Below, piece after piece: positions 1-14,642 of a stretch of 29,778 nt of DNA. Position 1 is the stretch's first letter. Each line of letters begins with the position of its first letter. The position numbers were made by a program, and so were the translations under genes. The notes beneath the pieces were generated by a model. It saw nothing but the letters and a program-made list of their open reading frames with translations, did no database searches and had not been told where the DNA came from. The DNA lies in the NCBI GenBank assembly GCA_009602725.1, contig WELB01000257.1, positions 22,686-52,463 of the forward strand. Direction: 5' to 3'. Origin of the DNA: Spirogloea muscicola (Eukaryota; Streptophyta; Zygnematophyceae; Spirogloeales; Spirogloeaceae).

Positions 1-106
1 GCCGCAGCCGCCGCCGCTGCCGCCGCAGCCGCCGCCGCCGCCGCCTAAAACCAAACCTAAATCCTTTAAGCTTAAGCGTCAACCCTAAACCCAAGAATGC
101 TGGTCT

Positions 107-148
<42 letters not shown>

Positions 149-264
149 TAAATCTTAAACCCCGAACCCCTCAACCCCTAATGCCGAAACCCTAGATCTT
201 AAACCCCTGGTCTGCCAATGCCGCCGCCGCCGCCGCCGCAATTTACGCTGCGCCCGCCGCGCAG
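1..264 (+). other. GCC-repeat and CCCTAAA-like sequence upstream of first visible ACS exon
   Basis: Runs of (GCC)n at 1-45 and about 109-149 alternate with degenerate CCCTAAA-like stretches at about 46-95 and 150-215. This is probably intron of the ACS-like gene, because the visible first exon starts in mid-protein. No start codon in the ACS frame is seen here. The ATG at 218 is in another frame. Confidence 0.5.
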
Positions 265-2761
265 CCCAGCTGTCGCGCGAACTGCTGGAGGAGAGGCTGG
301 CGCGCGCGCGCCCGCCGGCGGTCGCCGGCTGCGCCGGCTACTCCGAGTACCGCGGCACGCTGGCCTTCCGCCAGGTGGGCCGCCGCCGCTGCCAGCCCTT
401 GAGGTTTTTAATTTACCAGTACAGGATCGATTCTTGGATGCTGAGCTTTGAGGGAGTACGTGTTTACGGGTTTAGGGTTTAGTTTTGTCACAATAGCAGT
501 GTAGGATCGATTCTGAGATGCTGGGCTTTGAGGGCCTTTCTTCACTGCGCAGGCTGTGGCCGCCTTCATGACCACGGCTCTGGGCACGTCGGCGCCGCTG
601 GGCGCCGACGACCTCGTCTGCGTGGCTGGCGCGAGCGCCGCCGTGGAGCTCCTGGCGATGGCGATCGCCGACCCCGGTGATGGGTTCATCGTTCCAGCGC
701 CATACTATCCTGGGTACTGGTCTTACTACTAACCCTTTCACCCTTATGCAAGTTAATGGAGCTTTTGCTCAAGCCGTCAATGCTGGGTACTGCTCATACC
801 ATAGACCCATTTACCCTGATTGCAAGATAATGGAGCTTTTGCTTAAGTGATACTACTCTTACCATAGACTTATTCACCCTTATGCAAGATAATGGAGCTT
901 TTGCTCAAGCGGTTACCCCTGGGTACTGCTCATACCATAGACCCATTCACCCTGATTGCAAGGTAATGGAGCTTTGCTCAAGTACTATCCTGGGTACTGC
1001 TCTTACCATAGACCATCATGCCTGTATGCAATATATTGGAGCTTTTGCTCAAGCCAGGTATTAGTTGCTTAATGTAAGTTAAAATAATTTTGTTTTGGCG
1101 GCAGCTTTACAGTGGACCTGGGAAGCCGGTCGGGCGTGGAGCTGCTGCCGGCGGCGTCAGAAGCGGCCGACAGGTTTGCGGTGCGGCGGGCGGCCCTGGA
1201 AGCGGCGCTGGCCGCCGGAGCGGCGCGCGGAGTGGCGGCGCGGGCCGTCCTCTGGAGCTCGCCGTCCAACCCATTGGGCACCACGCTACCCGCCGACACC
1301 GTCGCCATGGTCATCGCCTTCTGCCGGCAAGCCTTCGCCCCACTCCATGGCTGCTGACGCTGGCCGGGTTTGCAGTTGGTCTTGGCGGCCACCTTGGCAG
1401 CTGCTGACTGCACTCTGACCATCGCCAGCTACCATTGTGGTACCTGACGAGGACCAGCGGAGGGTCTTCGCTACCGCCAATAACACAGGGACCATGACCT
1501 GCACTTCATCTCGGACGAGGTATACGCTGCATCCACATTCGCACCGCCAGCGTTCGTATCAGCGCTGGATGTCGCTGAGCCGCGCGATGCGCACCGCGTC
1601 CACGTCGTGTACGGCCTCGCTAAGGTGCGTCTGATCAGGCTCAGAGTGACTCAGATCTTCCAATTCAATTTGAATTAAGGAAACTTCATTTTCTTGTTAC
1701 TGTAGGAGGGCTAACAGGAATCAGGGATCAGGACCTCCGGTGTGGGTAAACCTTCAACCCTAGCCCTGAAGTAAAGCCCACCTCCTAACTTACCCAAATT
1801 ATGAGCAGATGGCTTGAGCTGGAGGCAACTGATGGCAGCAACTAATTGACCTATTTAAGGTGCTCATTTGTGGTGGCAGGACCTAGGTGTTCCGGGCTTC
1901 CGCGTGGGCGTCGTGCACACGCGCCACAGTGGTGTGCAGTCCATGCTCGCCAGGCTGGCCCGCTTTCACTCGCCGTCGTCGCACACACAGGCGACGCTTG
2001 TGGAGGTCCTGACGGACGCCCACTTCATGTGCAGCTACTTCAAGGTATGCCAGTCCACCGGGACTGTAAGGTCTTGGAAGCTCCTCACAACAGCACTCGT
2101 GTTTGGACAACTGGGTGTCCACACAATCTGCTTACGCTTAGCAATTAGAGTTCGGGTCTAGGTATTTGGTTAGGTACATGCTTGAGGCTGCGGCATCATG
2201 GCAACTTGATCACCCAGGCTTTCTTGACCTCATAGCTTTTTTCTTGGGAGCGCAAAGGACAGTTGGGCATTTAGGGATGACTTTGGGCTTGAGCGTCTGT
2301 TTGTCCCAGTTCTCAACAGATGCTTCTTCTACAAAATCTCATGAATGATCCTAATGAAGCAGCAGAGTGCTCTCTTTCCTACTTCACCTAGAGGCTGAAG
2401 TTGACCTCTTGCATTAAATTTTTTACCTTGCTAAATTATATTGCAGGAAAACCGGCGGCGGCTGCGTGAGCGGCGAGAAGTTTTGGAGCGCGGCTTGACG
2501 CTGGCTGGCGCACACTATCTGCCGGGCAACGCCGGCCTCTTTGTATGGGCCAACCTCGCAGCCCTGTGGCCGGCAGCCTGCGATGAGGCGGAGCTCTTCC
2601 GGGCGCTCCTTGTGGGCGCCGGCGTCAATGTGACGCCCGGCGGCAGCGCCGGCTGTGCCGAACCCTTTTGGTTCCGCATCTGCTTCGCTGCGGCTGGCGA
2701 CGAGGAGCTTGCTGAGGGCCTCCACCGGCTCCTGGAGTTTGGCACTCGCCACCGGTTCTAG
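265..2761 (+). CDS. ACC-synthase-like PLP aminotransferase, 5' partial
   Basis: This encodes a fold-type I PLP enzyme most like 1-aminocyclopropane-1-carboxylate synthase, which makes the ethylene precursor ACC from S-adenosylmethionine in the cytosol. The model is 265-374, 553-713, 1105-1326, 1489-1624, 1880-2044 and 2447-2761, with matching phases (0, 2, 2, 0, 0) and about 369 codons. Motifs in order are GYSEYRGTLAFRQ, VPAPYYPG, SSPSNPLGTT (substrate/PLP loop), FISDEVYAAS (Asp for the pyridine N and Tyr), GLAK/DLGVPGFRVG (Schiff-base Lys), NAGLFVW and FRICFA (carboxylate-binding Arg). The N-terminal part carrying the family's GLAEN motif would lie left of the window, so the first exon's acceptor at 264 is a guess. 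Intron 3 uses a GC donor. The C-terminus stops soon after FRICFA, without the long tail that carries phosphorylation sites in type I/II enzymes. ACS-like aminotransferases (ACS10/12 type) are an alternative, but DEVYA and GVPGFRVG favour true ACS. Confidence 0.85.
419..534 (+). repeat. Intron 1 direct duplication
   Basis: Two about 36-bp copies (near 419-454 and 499-534) share AGGATCGATTCT and ATGCTG(A/G)GCTTTGAGGG, 80 bp apart. They lie inside intron 1 of the ACS-like gene. The DNA between them contains a plant telomere-like GGGTTTAGGGTTTAG. Confidence 0.7.
711..1057 (+). repeat. Intronic minisatellite, about five 64-73 bp units
   Basis: Intron 2 of the ACS-like gene is largely a tandem array. 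Units begin near 711, 784, 848, 920 and 991. They share TGGGTACTGCTC, ACCATAGACCCATT, TATGCAAGATAATGGAGC and TTTTGCTCAAGC, with substitutions and small indels. The first unit begins at the 3' end of the upstream exon and contains the splice donor. Confidence 0.85.
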
Positions 2762-3689
2762 GTCACCGCCTTCGTATGAAAGGCAGTCACCTAAACCCTA
2801 CCCCTAGATCTGCCGTAGCAGAGCACAAATGTGCGTCATGAGATCAAGGTCACAATCTGTTCCATACCCTGTACACATGATTCATGAACAGGCATGGAGA
2901 TTGAACGATCAATTAGTACAATCACATGGGATTTATTTTTTGGCATTTGCCTGCACAAGGAAGGGGATGAACAAGCCTTGCTAAAAGGCCTTCGCTTCGT
3001 CCTGCCACGTTGGTGCTGTGCAACTGACCTGCTAGGAAGCATGCTTTGCCGCCAAGTGTGCCTGTCATGCCGCCAGAAAGTAGTGCTTCCTTGTCCACAA
3101 TGTTGAAGTGCTCCTCGAAACCCAATTTGATTTTTAATTGAATGGTCAAAGGAACTCTGTGAAGTGGGTCCAGTCATCCATTGAAAAAGTGCCAGCTGAT
3201 ACAGCCAGTCCCAAGCCAAGATGATCGTAAATATTTCGCTTCAAACAGCCCAGCAGAGTGTATCATTTCTGCCAATCTACATGCAGGTGGTGAAGCCCAT
3301 GATGCATACGGATCTACTTCATGCTATTGACAACAAATTTTGATGAACTATCTGAGAACTACCTACATGAACCATAAACAGCAGCTAGAAGCAACAATGA
3401 ACGGCGACAAGCTCGCATTGCATTTTATGAAAATAGATTCTCAGAAGCCAAAGGTAAATTCATAGTTGTTAGAAGAAGAATATGTGTGTCATCTGGGCGT
3501 TGCCGAGAAGTGCTTGACTCCGGCAAGCACCTTAAGTCGTTGAAGGCAGAGATGAGCGGAAAGTCGCCGTCCTGCACGGGGTGCTCAATTGTGGAGCTCT
3601 GGGCCAGCTGGGCCACGTCCAACAAGAGAGGATGTCAGCTCCTCCTACTGTCATTTGACTCCAGGCTGAAATCTTATTGACAGTCTACA
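2762..3689. other. Spacer, no gene recognised
   Basis: This lies between the ACS-like stop codon and the copia fragment and is moderately AT-rich. Short open frames exist on both strands (for example 2836-3219 minus and 3486-3680 plus), but none shows a family motif or plausible splice structure. It should include the ACS 3' UTR. Confidence 0.5.
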
Positions 3690-4600
3690 AATCAGCGCCG
3701 CTGGAGACGTGATGTCAAAATTACTGGCCAGAATTTCCTTCATGGAAGTGGAAAACGACGATGCACCTACAGGACAGAAAACTTTATGGCATTGACGATG
3801 GTTCAGATTCCAGACCGACGGGAGACCATTCTACCTACAATCTGGTTTAAAAACAACCAAAAGGTGATGTCAAGAACATCTGTCAATGTAGATGACAATC
3901 AGTTGACTCGTATCCTCCGTATCCTTTCCAGAACAAAGTAAACGTGGGATGATATTATTTCTATTTATGCTAGGCAGTCCATGATAAACTGTCATCTATC
4001 AGAATGCGACTATATGATCTAAAAATGTTGGAAGACAATAAAGTGCAGACTCATATCAACAATTTCAAACGTTAATGCTTGTGTTGGAGAACCAGGATGC
4101 AAAGGTTGGTAACCCAGAAGCCATCTTTCTCTTCTTGTGAAGTATACCATCTTCATGTACGTCTTTTGCTAGTATGCTTGGATGTCAAGGTGAGGAAAAC
4201 CTGAAATTTGAACCGTACTTGAAAGAGCTTTGAGAGAGCAAAGTCGAGGATTTTCATAAGCCTACTAATTTTTTCGAGCCTGCATTCAATGGCTCATGGT
4301 TCACATAGCGACCTTATTTTTTTTCACTTAAAAGAGAAGGGTCATCATATCAAGGATTGCATACAACGACAGAACGCTGAGAAAAGGAAGGCTATGTTGC
4401 AACAACAACAATACAGAGGTAGCTTCTCTTCATCCTCTCACGCTTTGACACTACACAACCTACATCTGTAATGAAAATAGTCTGGTACATGGATGCAGGA
4501 GCAAGTACACATATGTGCAACTACAAACCTTATTTCACTTCCTTCTCCAACATCCATCAGCATAACTATTGTGCCTTTATACAAGTACGTCATAAGAATC
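3690..4600 (+). mobile_element. Ty1/copia gag-protease fragment, left copy (degenerate)
   Basis: This is a decayed piece of a copia-type LTR retrotransposon, read on the plus strand. Pieces of Gag are visible in shifting frames: a KITGQNF-like start near 3715, RLYDLKMLED near 4005-4030, a zinc-knuckle remnant KGHHIKDC near 4334-4357, and the aspartic protease start WYMDAGASTHMC near 4483-4518. In the protease motif Ala replaces the usual Ser after Asp. Stop codons and frameshifts break the gag frame. No integrase, reverse transcriptase or LTR is seen, so it cannot move on its own. It is the left arm of the inverted repeat with the copy at 4651-5432. Confidence 0.85.
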
Positions 4601-5432
4601 CCATTCCCAATAACAAGGGTTTTCCCCAAAGATTTTTTCCAAAGAATTGGAAATTCTTATGACGTTCTTGGTAAAGGTGCGATTACTATACTGATGGATG
4701 TTGGAGGAGTGATAAAAGGTCTGTAGTTGCACATATGTGTACTTGTTCCTGTATCCATGTACGATTTTCATTACAGATGTAGGTTGTGCGATTATCAAAG
4801 CGTGAGAGGATGAAGAGAAGCTACCTCTAGATTGTTGTTGTTGCCACATAGCCTTCCATTTCTCAGCGTTCTGTCGTTATATGCAATCCTTGATATGATG
4901 ACCCTTCTCTATACAGAAGAGACAAGGTAGCTTGCTATATGAAACCTGAAACATAAAAGCAGGCTCAAAAACCTTAGTAGAATTCAATGAAAATCTACGA
5001 CTATGCTCTCTCAGAGCTCTTTCAACTACAGTTTCGAATGTCAGGGTTTTCTCACCTTGACCTTCAAGAATACTAGCAAACCATGTATATGAAGATGGTA
5101 GACTTCTCAAGAAGAGACAGATGGCTTCTGGGTTAACAACCTTTGCATTCTAATTCTCCAACTCGAGCATTGCGTTGTGAAATTGCTGATATGATTCTGC
5201 ACTTCATCATCTTCCAACATTTTTAGATCATATAGTCTCTTTCTGATAGATAACAAATTACTCATGGACTTCCTGTCATCAATAGAAAGCAGACTGTCCC
5301 ACACTTGCTTTGCATTGGGAAGATTACGGATATGAATCAGCTGATTCATCAACATTGACAGATATTGTTGACATTACCTTTTGGCAAAAGGTTTCTTCTT
5401 GACCAGATATTGTAGGTAGAATAGTAGAAAGC
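3820..5432. repeat. Large inverted repeat, arms about 780 bp, spacer about 50 bp
   Basis: The arms at about 3820-4600 and 4651-5432 are reverse complements along their length. Matching landmarks are ATTCTACCTACAAT, ATCTGTCAATGT, GATCTAAAAATGTTGGAAGA, CATATCAAGGATTGCATA and, next to the centre, CGTCATAAGAAT. Divergence is moderate by eye. A transcript across it could fold into a long hairpin. Confidence 0.85.
4651..5432 (-). mobile_element. Ty1/copia gag fragment, right copy (inverted)
   Basis: This second copy of the same gag lies on the minus strand and is better preserved. Frame 5355-5107 reads AKQVWDSLLS and RLYDLKMLEDDEVQNH (UBN2-type Gag domain). Frame 5110-4877 reads SLPSSYTWFASILEG and ends in a CCHC knuckle CLFCIEKGHHIKDC (C-x2-C-x4-H-x4-C). 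A frameshift near 5110 separates them. The protease region (about 4760-4690) has lost its motif. The copy breaks off at the same point as the left copy, which indicates an inverted duplication. Confidence 0.88.
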
Positions 5433-5595
5433 TTGTCAAGCTTTCTCAGTTCTCAAGGTCACAGAAGTAAAAGTTAAGGCCTAGTAGCTATATTGTCTCG
5501 TGACTCTCTCTTCCTGTCGTGCACTATGCGCATTACTAACTAGGGGTCTTTTGGTCTAGGATCGAGTAACTGAGACTCTGTTGGTAGATGGTGTG
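5433..5595. other. Short spacer between copia copy and SRR1-like gene
   Basis: This holds the end of the retrotransposon fragment and presumably the SRR1-like 3' UTR. No gene or clear signal is seen. Confidence 0.4.
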
Positions 5596-7850
5596 TTATG
5601 AGACCTTGAGAAGGAGGTCAGGCCTTGCCGTATTTGGGCACGGCACAGAAGTCCACCTGCACCCAGGATTCCAGGAGTGAATGGTTGGTGACAACCACAC
5701 AGCCGGCACAGAGTGCTGCTAAGAATGATGCCAAGCACCAGCACTATTGTCCAGCATGCTCGGATGCATGACCAAGCACTAAATGCATGAGTCCTCATGT
5801 CAAGGCGCTAGACCCTTAAGCTAGAGCCTAGTGCTACAGGACTTCAACCACAGAGCTTAATTGAGATTGGAAGTGTGCATAAGGTGGAATGAAAGCGCTT
5901 GCCTCAACTGGTAGTGCCCAAAGCTGTTTCCCAGAATGGCCACCTGACCGAGCAGGCCACTCTCCGCATTGGCCAGCAGCACCTGAATTGCAATCGCAAT
6001 TAAAGAGGCACACTCTGACACACTCTGACATTAATGAAAGAATTGGAGGCGCCAAATATTAATCCGGGAGTCAACCTTGGCGTTATAGCTGCTGGAGCAA
6101 GCAGCAGTAGCAGCTGGCAGCAGCCTGCGGCCGTCCTAACTTAGTGGGATAAGGGCAACAAAAGCCAATCTGGTAGGCACATGGCTAAAGCCTGGTTAGA
6201 GGGTAAGCATCGCACGTTCTCGTACAGCTCGACCTCGCAGTGTGGCATGTAGAAAACGGTGGGGCGCTCGGCACGCCGCAGACCTTCCTGCGGCAAACAG
6301 AGCCAATTAGTCAGGACCAATCAGTAGGGCTGAGATTGGCTGACATGAGCCAAAGCTTGATTGAAAGCTCTAGATCATGAAACCGTTAGTGTGACACACC
6401 AAGACATCAACATAGTAGCAAATTAGCTGGAACATAGGAACAGAAATTCGTTAAGCAGAAATGGACGAGAGTTAGGGCTTAGGTCTTCTGTAGAATACGG
6501 AAGCGCAGAACCTAATGCATCCTCAACGTAAGCTGCTGACCATGACTGCCGCGTAACTTGTTGAGGCACAAGTCGACCCACCTCGTTGTGAGGCAGGCAT
6601 TCACATCCAAGACACTGCATTGCCGTCCGCTCAAGCGCCGTCAGGACTGGATCGTAGACCCACACCGGCGACGCTGCCTGCCGAGCACGTGCAACAGCAG
6701 AGCAAGCATCTCCTGTCAGACCCGCCTAAACCAAGTCAATCAGAGCACAACTGCTTCTCCTGGCTTGCAAGCGCATCTTGGGGGACGACTGTGTATGCCA
6801 GAAAGGTGGCCAGCTTGAGTATTTGTGGCCTAAGCATGAAGCCACCAATAACAAAATCACAATGACATCTACTTGAAGGTGTAATTATTTGTACTGAGAT
6901 GGTACTGAGGTACTAAGATAATCTAATCAGAGTATAGACGTCTGGACAGCTGCTTGCAGACCTGCAGCTGCGTGGCGAGCAGCCCAGCGAGCCCGAGCTG
7001 GCAGCGCGCCACCTCTGAGTGCTCCAGGCTTCCAATGCCATACACAACCAAGTCCACAGAGGCGGCCCTTTTGCCAATTGGCGGCGGGCCGGCCTGGGAG
7101 ACATCACTGTCGGCACAACGAGCTCCAGACGTGGCCTCGTTGCCAGCCCCATCAACATCTGCAGGCGGGACTTTCAGCCGGCCTGCAATGTCCAGGCTCG
7201 CCACCTGTTCTGCGCTCACGCTCAACGACAAGGGATATGGAAACAAGGGCCTGCTTCAATCAGCTACTCACGACTCTAACCTTGTCCTTGAGGTCTTGTG
7301 TCTTTGCATGTAAGGTGTCTACTACAGTCTACACTTGACGTAAGCAGAGCTGGTCAGAGTGTGGGGTTTTGGGGATTCGGGTCCACCTCGGAAGCTCTGG
7401 AAGAAGGCCGACGCCTCCACCTTGCGCCTGCGCACGCCGAACGCCGCCAAAGGCAACGGCGAGACGGTCAGTGTATTGGGAATTATGGCCGCTTGCATAG
7501 GCCCTATCACTGTGGCGGCCATCGCCGGCGCCACGGAAAAATCAACAATCAGAGCGCCGGCTTGCAGCAATGGCAGGAAGCCGGCGTTGCCGCCGTTCGG
7601 GCCCTGCTTAGAGCTACTTAATTGATGCTAATTGAAGGTTTGTCCCCCACCTGGCAACGCCGAGCTTCTCCAGCAGCCGCGCCTGCGCCTCCGGGCCGTC
7701 GTCGGCGCCGCGGCCGTCACTGGAAGCGGCCTCCGAGCCGCCTGCAGCGCCACAGGCTTTCGGACGTTGGGTTCTTGCGCCGCCGCCACTGCGGCCAGTT
7801 CTGCCGTTCCGCCTGCGCACGACGGCCCAGTCGCCGGCTGGCGGCGCCAT
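5596..7850 (-). CDS. SRR1-like protein (SENSITIVITY TO RED LIGHT REDUCED 1 family)
   Basis: SRR1 proteins act in phytochrome B signalling and the circadian clock in Arabidopsis. The model, 5' to 3' on the minus strand, is 7850-7651, 7427-7387, 7209-6962, 6677-6582, 6287-6216, 5982-5903 and 5656-5596, and phases agree throughout, giving about 265 aa (Arabidopsis SRR1 is of similar length). The start ATG at 7850 is chosen because GDWAVVRRR follows, like the DWTVV start of plant SRR1. Family motifs are EASAFFQSF, VDLVVYGIGSLEHSEVARCQ, VWVYDPVLTALE, LGCECLPHNE, RPTVFYMPHCEVELYEN and VAILGNSFGHY. The last exon is uncertain: it needs a GC donor after 5903 and its sequence (ending LLLKVS) is not clearly conserved. 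Otherwise translation would run on from 5903 to a nearby stop around 5850. The core domain call is firm. Confidence 0.88.
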
Positions 7851-7902
7851 GCCGCCGTCCTGCGATGGCTATGACAATGGCATGAGATTTGCACAAGGCT
7901 CA

Positions 7903-7910
7903 TCTTATAT
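7903..7910 (-). promoter_or_regulatory. Possible TATA-like element of SRR1-like gene
   Basis: On the minus strand ATATAAG lies about 55 nt upstream of the ATG at 7850. Position and sequence fit a weak TATA box, but no transcript start is known. Confidence 0.25.
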
Positions 7911-7911
7911 C

Positions 7912-7965
7912 CTGGGCTGGCCGATCACAGCCATCGCCCTCCATTGGAAGAGTCTGTCTCTATGA
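7912..7965 (+). repeat. Dispersed hairpin repeat, copy upstream of SRR1-like gene
   Basis: This copy reads GGGCTGGCCGATCACAGCC, then ATCGCCCTCCATTGGAAGAG. It matches the repeat family concentrated at 19700-24500 (shared GGGCTGGCC, TCACAGCC, GCCCTC, TTGGAAGAG). Confidence 0.7.
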
Positions 7966-8440
7966 AGAAGAGGAGCTTCCTACTCTGACAATAAGCAAAG
8001 TTTGTGTGCTCTAAAATTTCACACTCATTCAACATATAAGAAAGATTTGTGTCGTAACACTTACTAAAGCTCACGTCCTATCTAAGAGTTGAGCATCTCC
8101 AGCACATTCCTCCGACCTGCTTGCTATGGCATAAGACACTCTTATCCGTGGTGTGGAGCAGCTTGTCTCTCATGCAGAGTTCAGTGACCTGCTATTGTCA
8201 ACACAGGCGCTACTAGAATCGAGTGTCAGGTTTGTCATGTGATGCACAATAAGCCACATCGTACAGCCATACTGAAGAAGACATTTTGACGTCTGACGTA
8301 GTTCTGTGGACTTGGCCAGAGACTTGGGAGGCAGTGGTAAACTTCTTCTTCATGCCCAGAGGACCCCTTGCGGTCTGTGAAGGTCGTCAACACTGACTGA
8401 GTACGAGGTGAATGCAAATTGGTGCCAACATGTTACATGC

Positions 8441-8490
8441 GAAGCAGCTCTTTCGTAAGGGCGGAGGGCTGTGAAACGCTAGCCCACAGA
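8441..8490 (-). repeat. Dispersed hairpin repeat, inverted copy
   Basis: The plus strand reads AAGCAGCTCTTTCGTAAGGG, then GGAGGGCTGTGAAACGCTAG and CCCACAGAAG. This is the reverse orientation of the family unit (AAGCAGCTCTTCC ... GGGCTGTGA ... GCCAGCCCA). Confidence 0.6.
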
Positions 8491-8743
8491 AGGTTGAGCT
8501 AGGGGCCATGATGAGTTGGACAATCGCCCCTTTCTGAGGGCGGTCAAGGATGCCATTTGGGCTGCCTGTTTCACTATACAAGGAAGACTGTAGCCTCTTG
8601 TTCTTCCAAGTTTCAGGCCACAATTCATGGCATGAAAGAATTTACCTCGTGTAAAGAATCGCCTACTCTTGCTAGCACTGGTAGCAAACCTGCACAAACC
8701 CACTGGCACTCAGCCAATGGTTTGGCTTCAACTGTCTTCTGTA

Positions 8744-8768
8744 GACAGGAACATTCAATGTTCCTGTC
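8744..8768. repeat. 25-nt palindrome
   Basis: GACAGGAACATT and its exact reverse complement AATGTTCCTGTC flank a single central C at 8756. Confidence 0.85.
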
Positions 8769-8967
8769 AGAGTATCCTTGATATTGGGTGTGTATTGTGA
8801 TCTGAATCACTGACATGAGTTGTCTGCCAGTCAATCAACCTGTACAATGGAGAATGAGGGAATGGTAACAAGGATTGTACTGGAGGGCGTGGTGACTGCT
8901 GGCAACTCAATTCAATCATTGTAGAAGGGACTCTAGAAGTGGGGGAGCGTGAAAGTTAAGCTAAGTG

Positions 8968-14642
<5,675 letters not shown>

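Larger units (their letters stand above)
7966..8967. other. Spacer between SRR1-like and subtilase genes
   Basis: There is no recognisable coding sequence. It contains one more hairpin-repeat copy (8441-8490), a short palindrome (8744-8768) and presumably the subtilase 3' UTR next to 8967 and the SRR1-like promoter next to 7966. Confidence 0.5.

Noticed and set aside
1-215. CCCTAAA-like sequence as a chromosome end
   Set aside because: The repeats are degenerate, interrupted by GCC tracts, and followed by a conserved gene. This is not a telomere.
218-451. Proline-rich plus-strand frame starting at ATG 218
   Set aside because: It is in a different frame from the ACS exon (GYSEYRGTLAFRQ) that overlaps it, and it runs into the intron.
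711-1057. Regularly spaced repeats resembling a CRISPR array
   Set aside because: The repeat covers the whole 64-73 bp unit with no unique spacers, and it sits in an intron of a nuclear plant gene, so it is a minisatellite.
2166-2348. Plus-strand frame within the ACS-like intron before the last exon
   Set aside because: The flanking exons join in phase 0 (YFK/ENRRRL) with no missing conserved block, so an extra exon is not needed.
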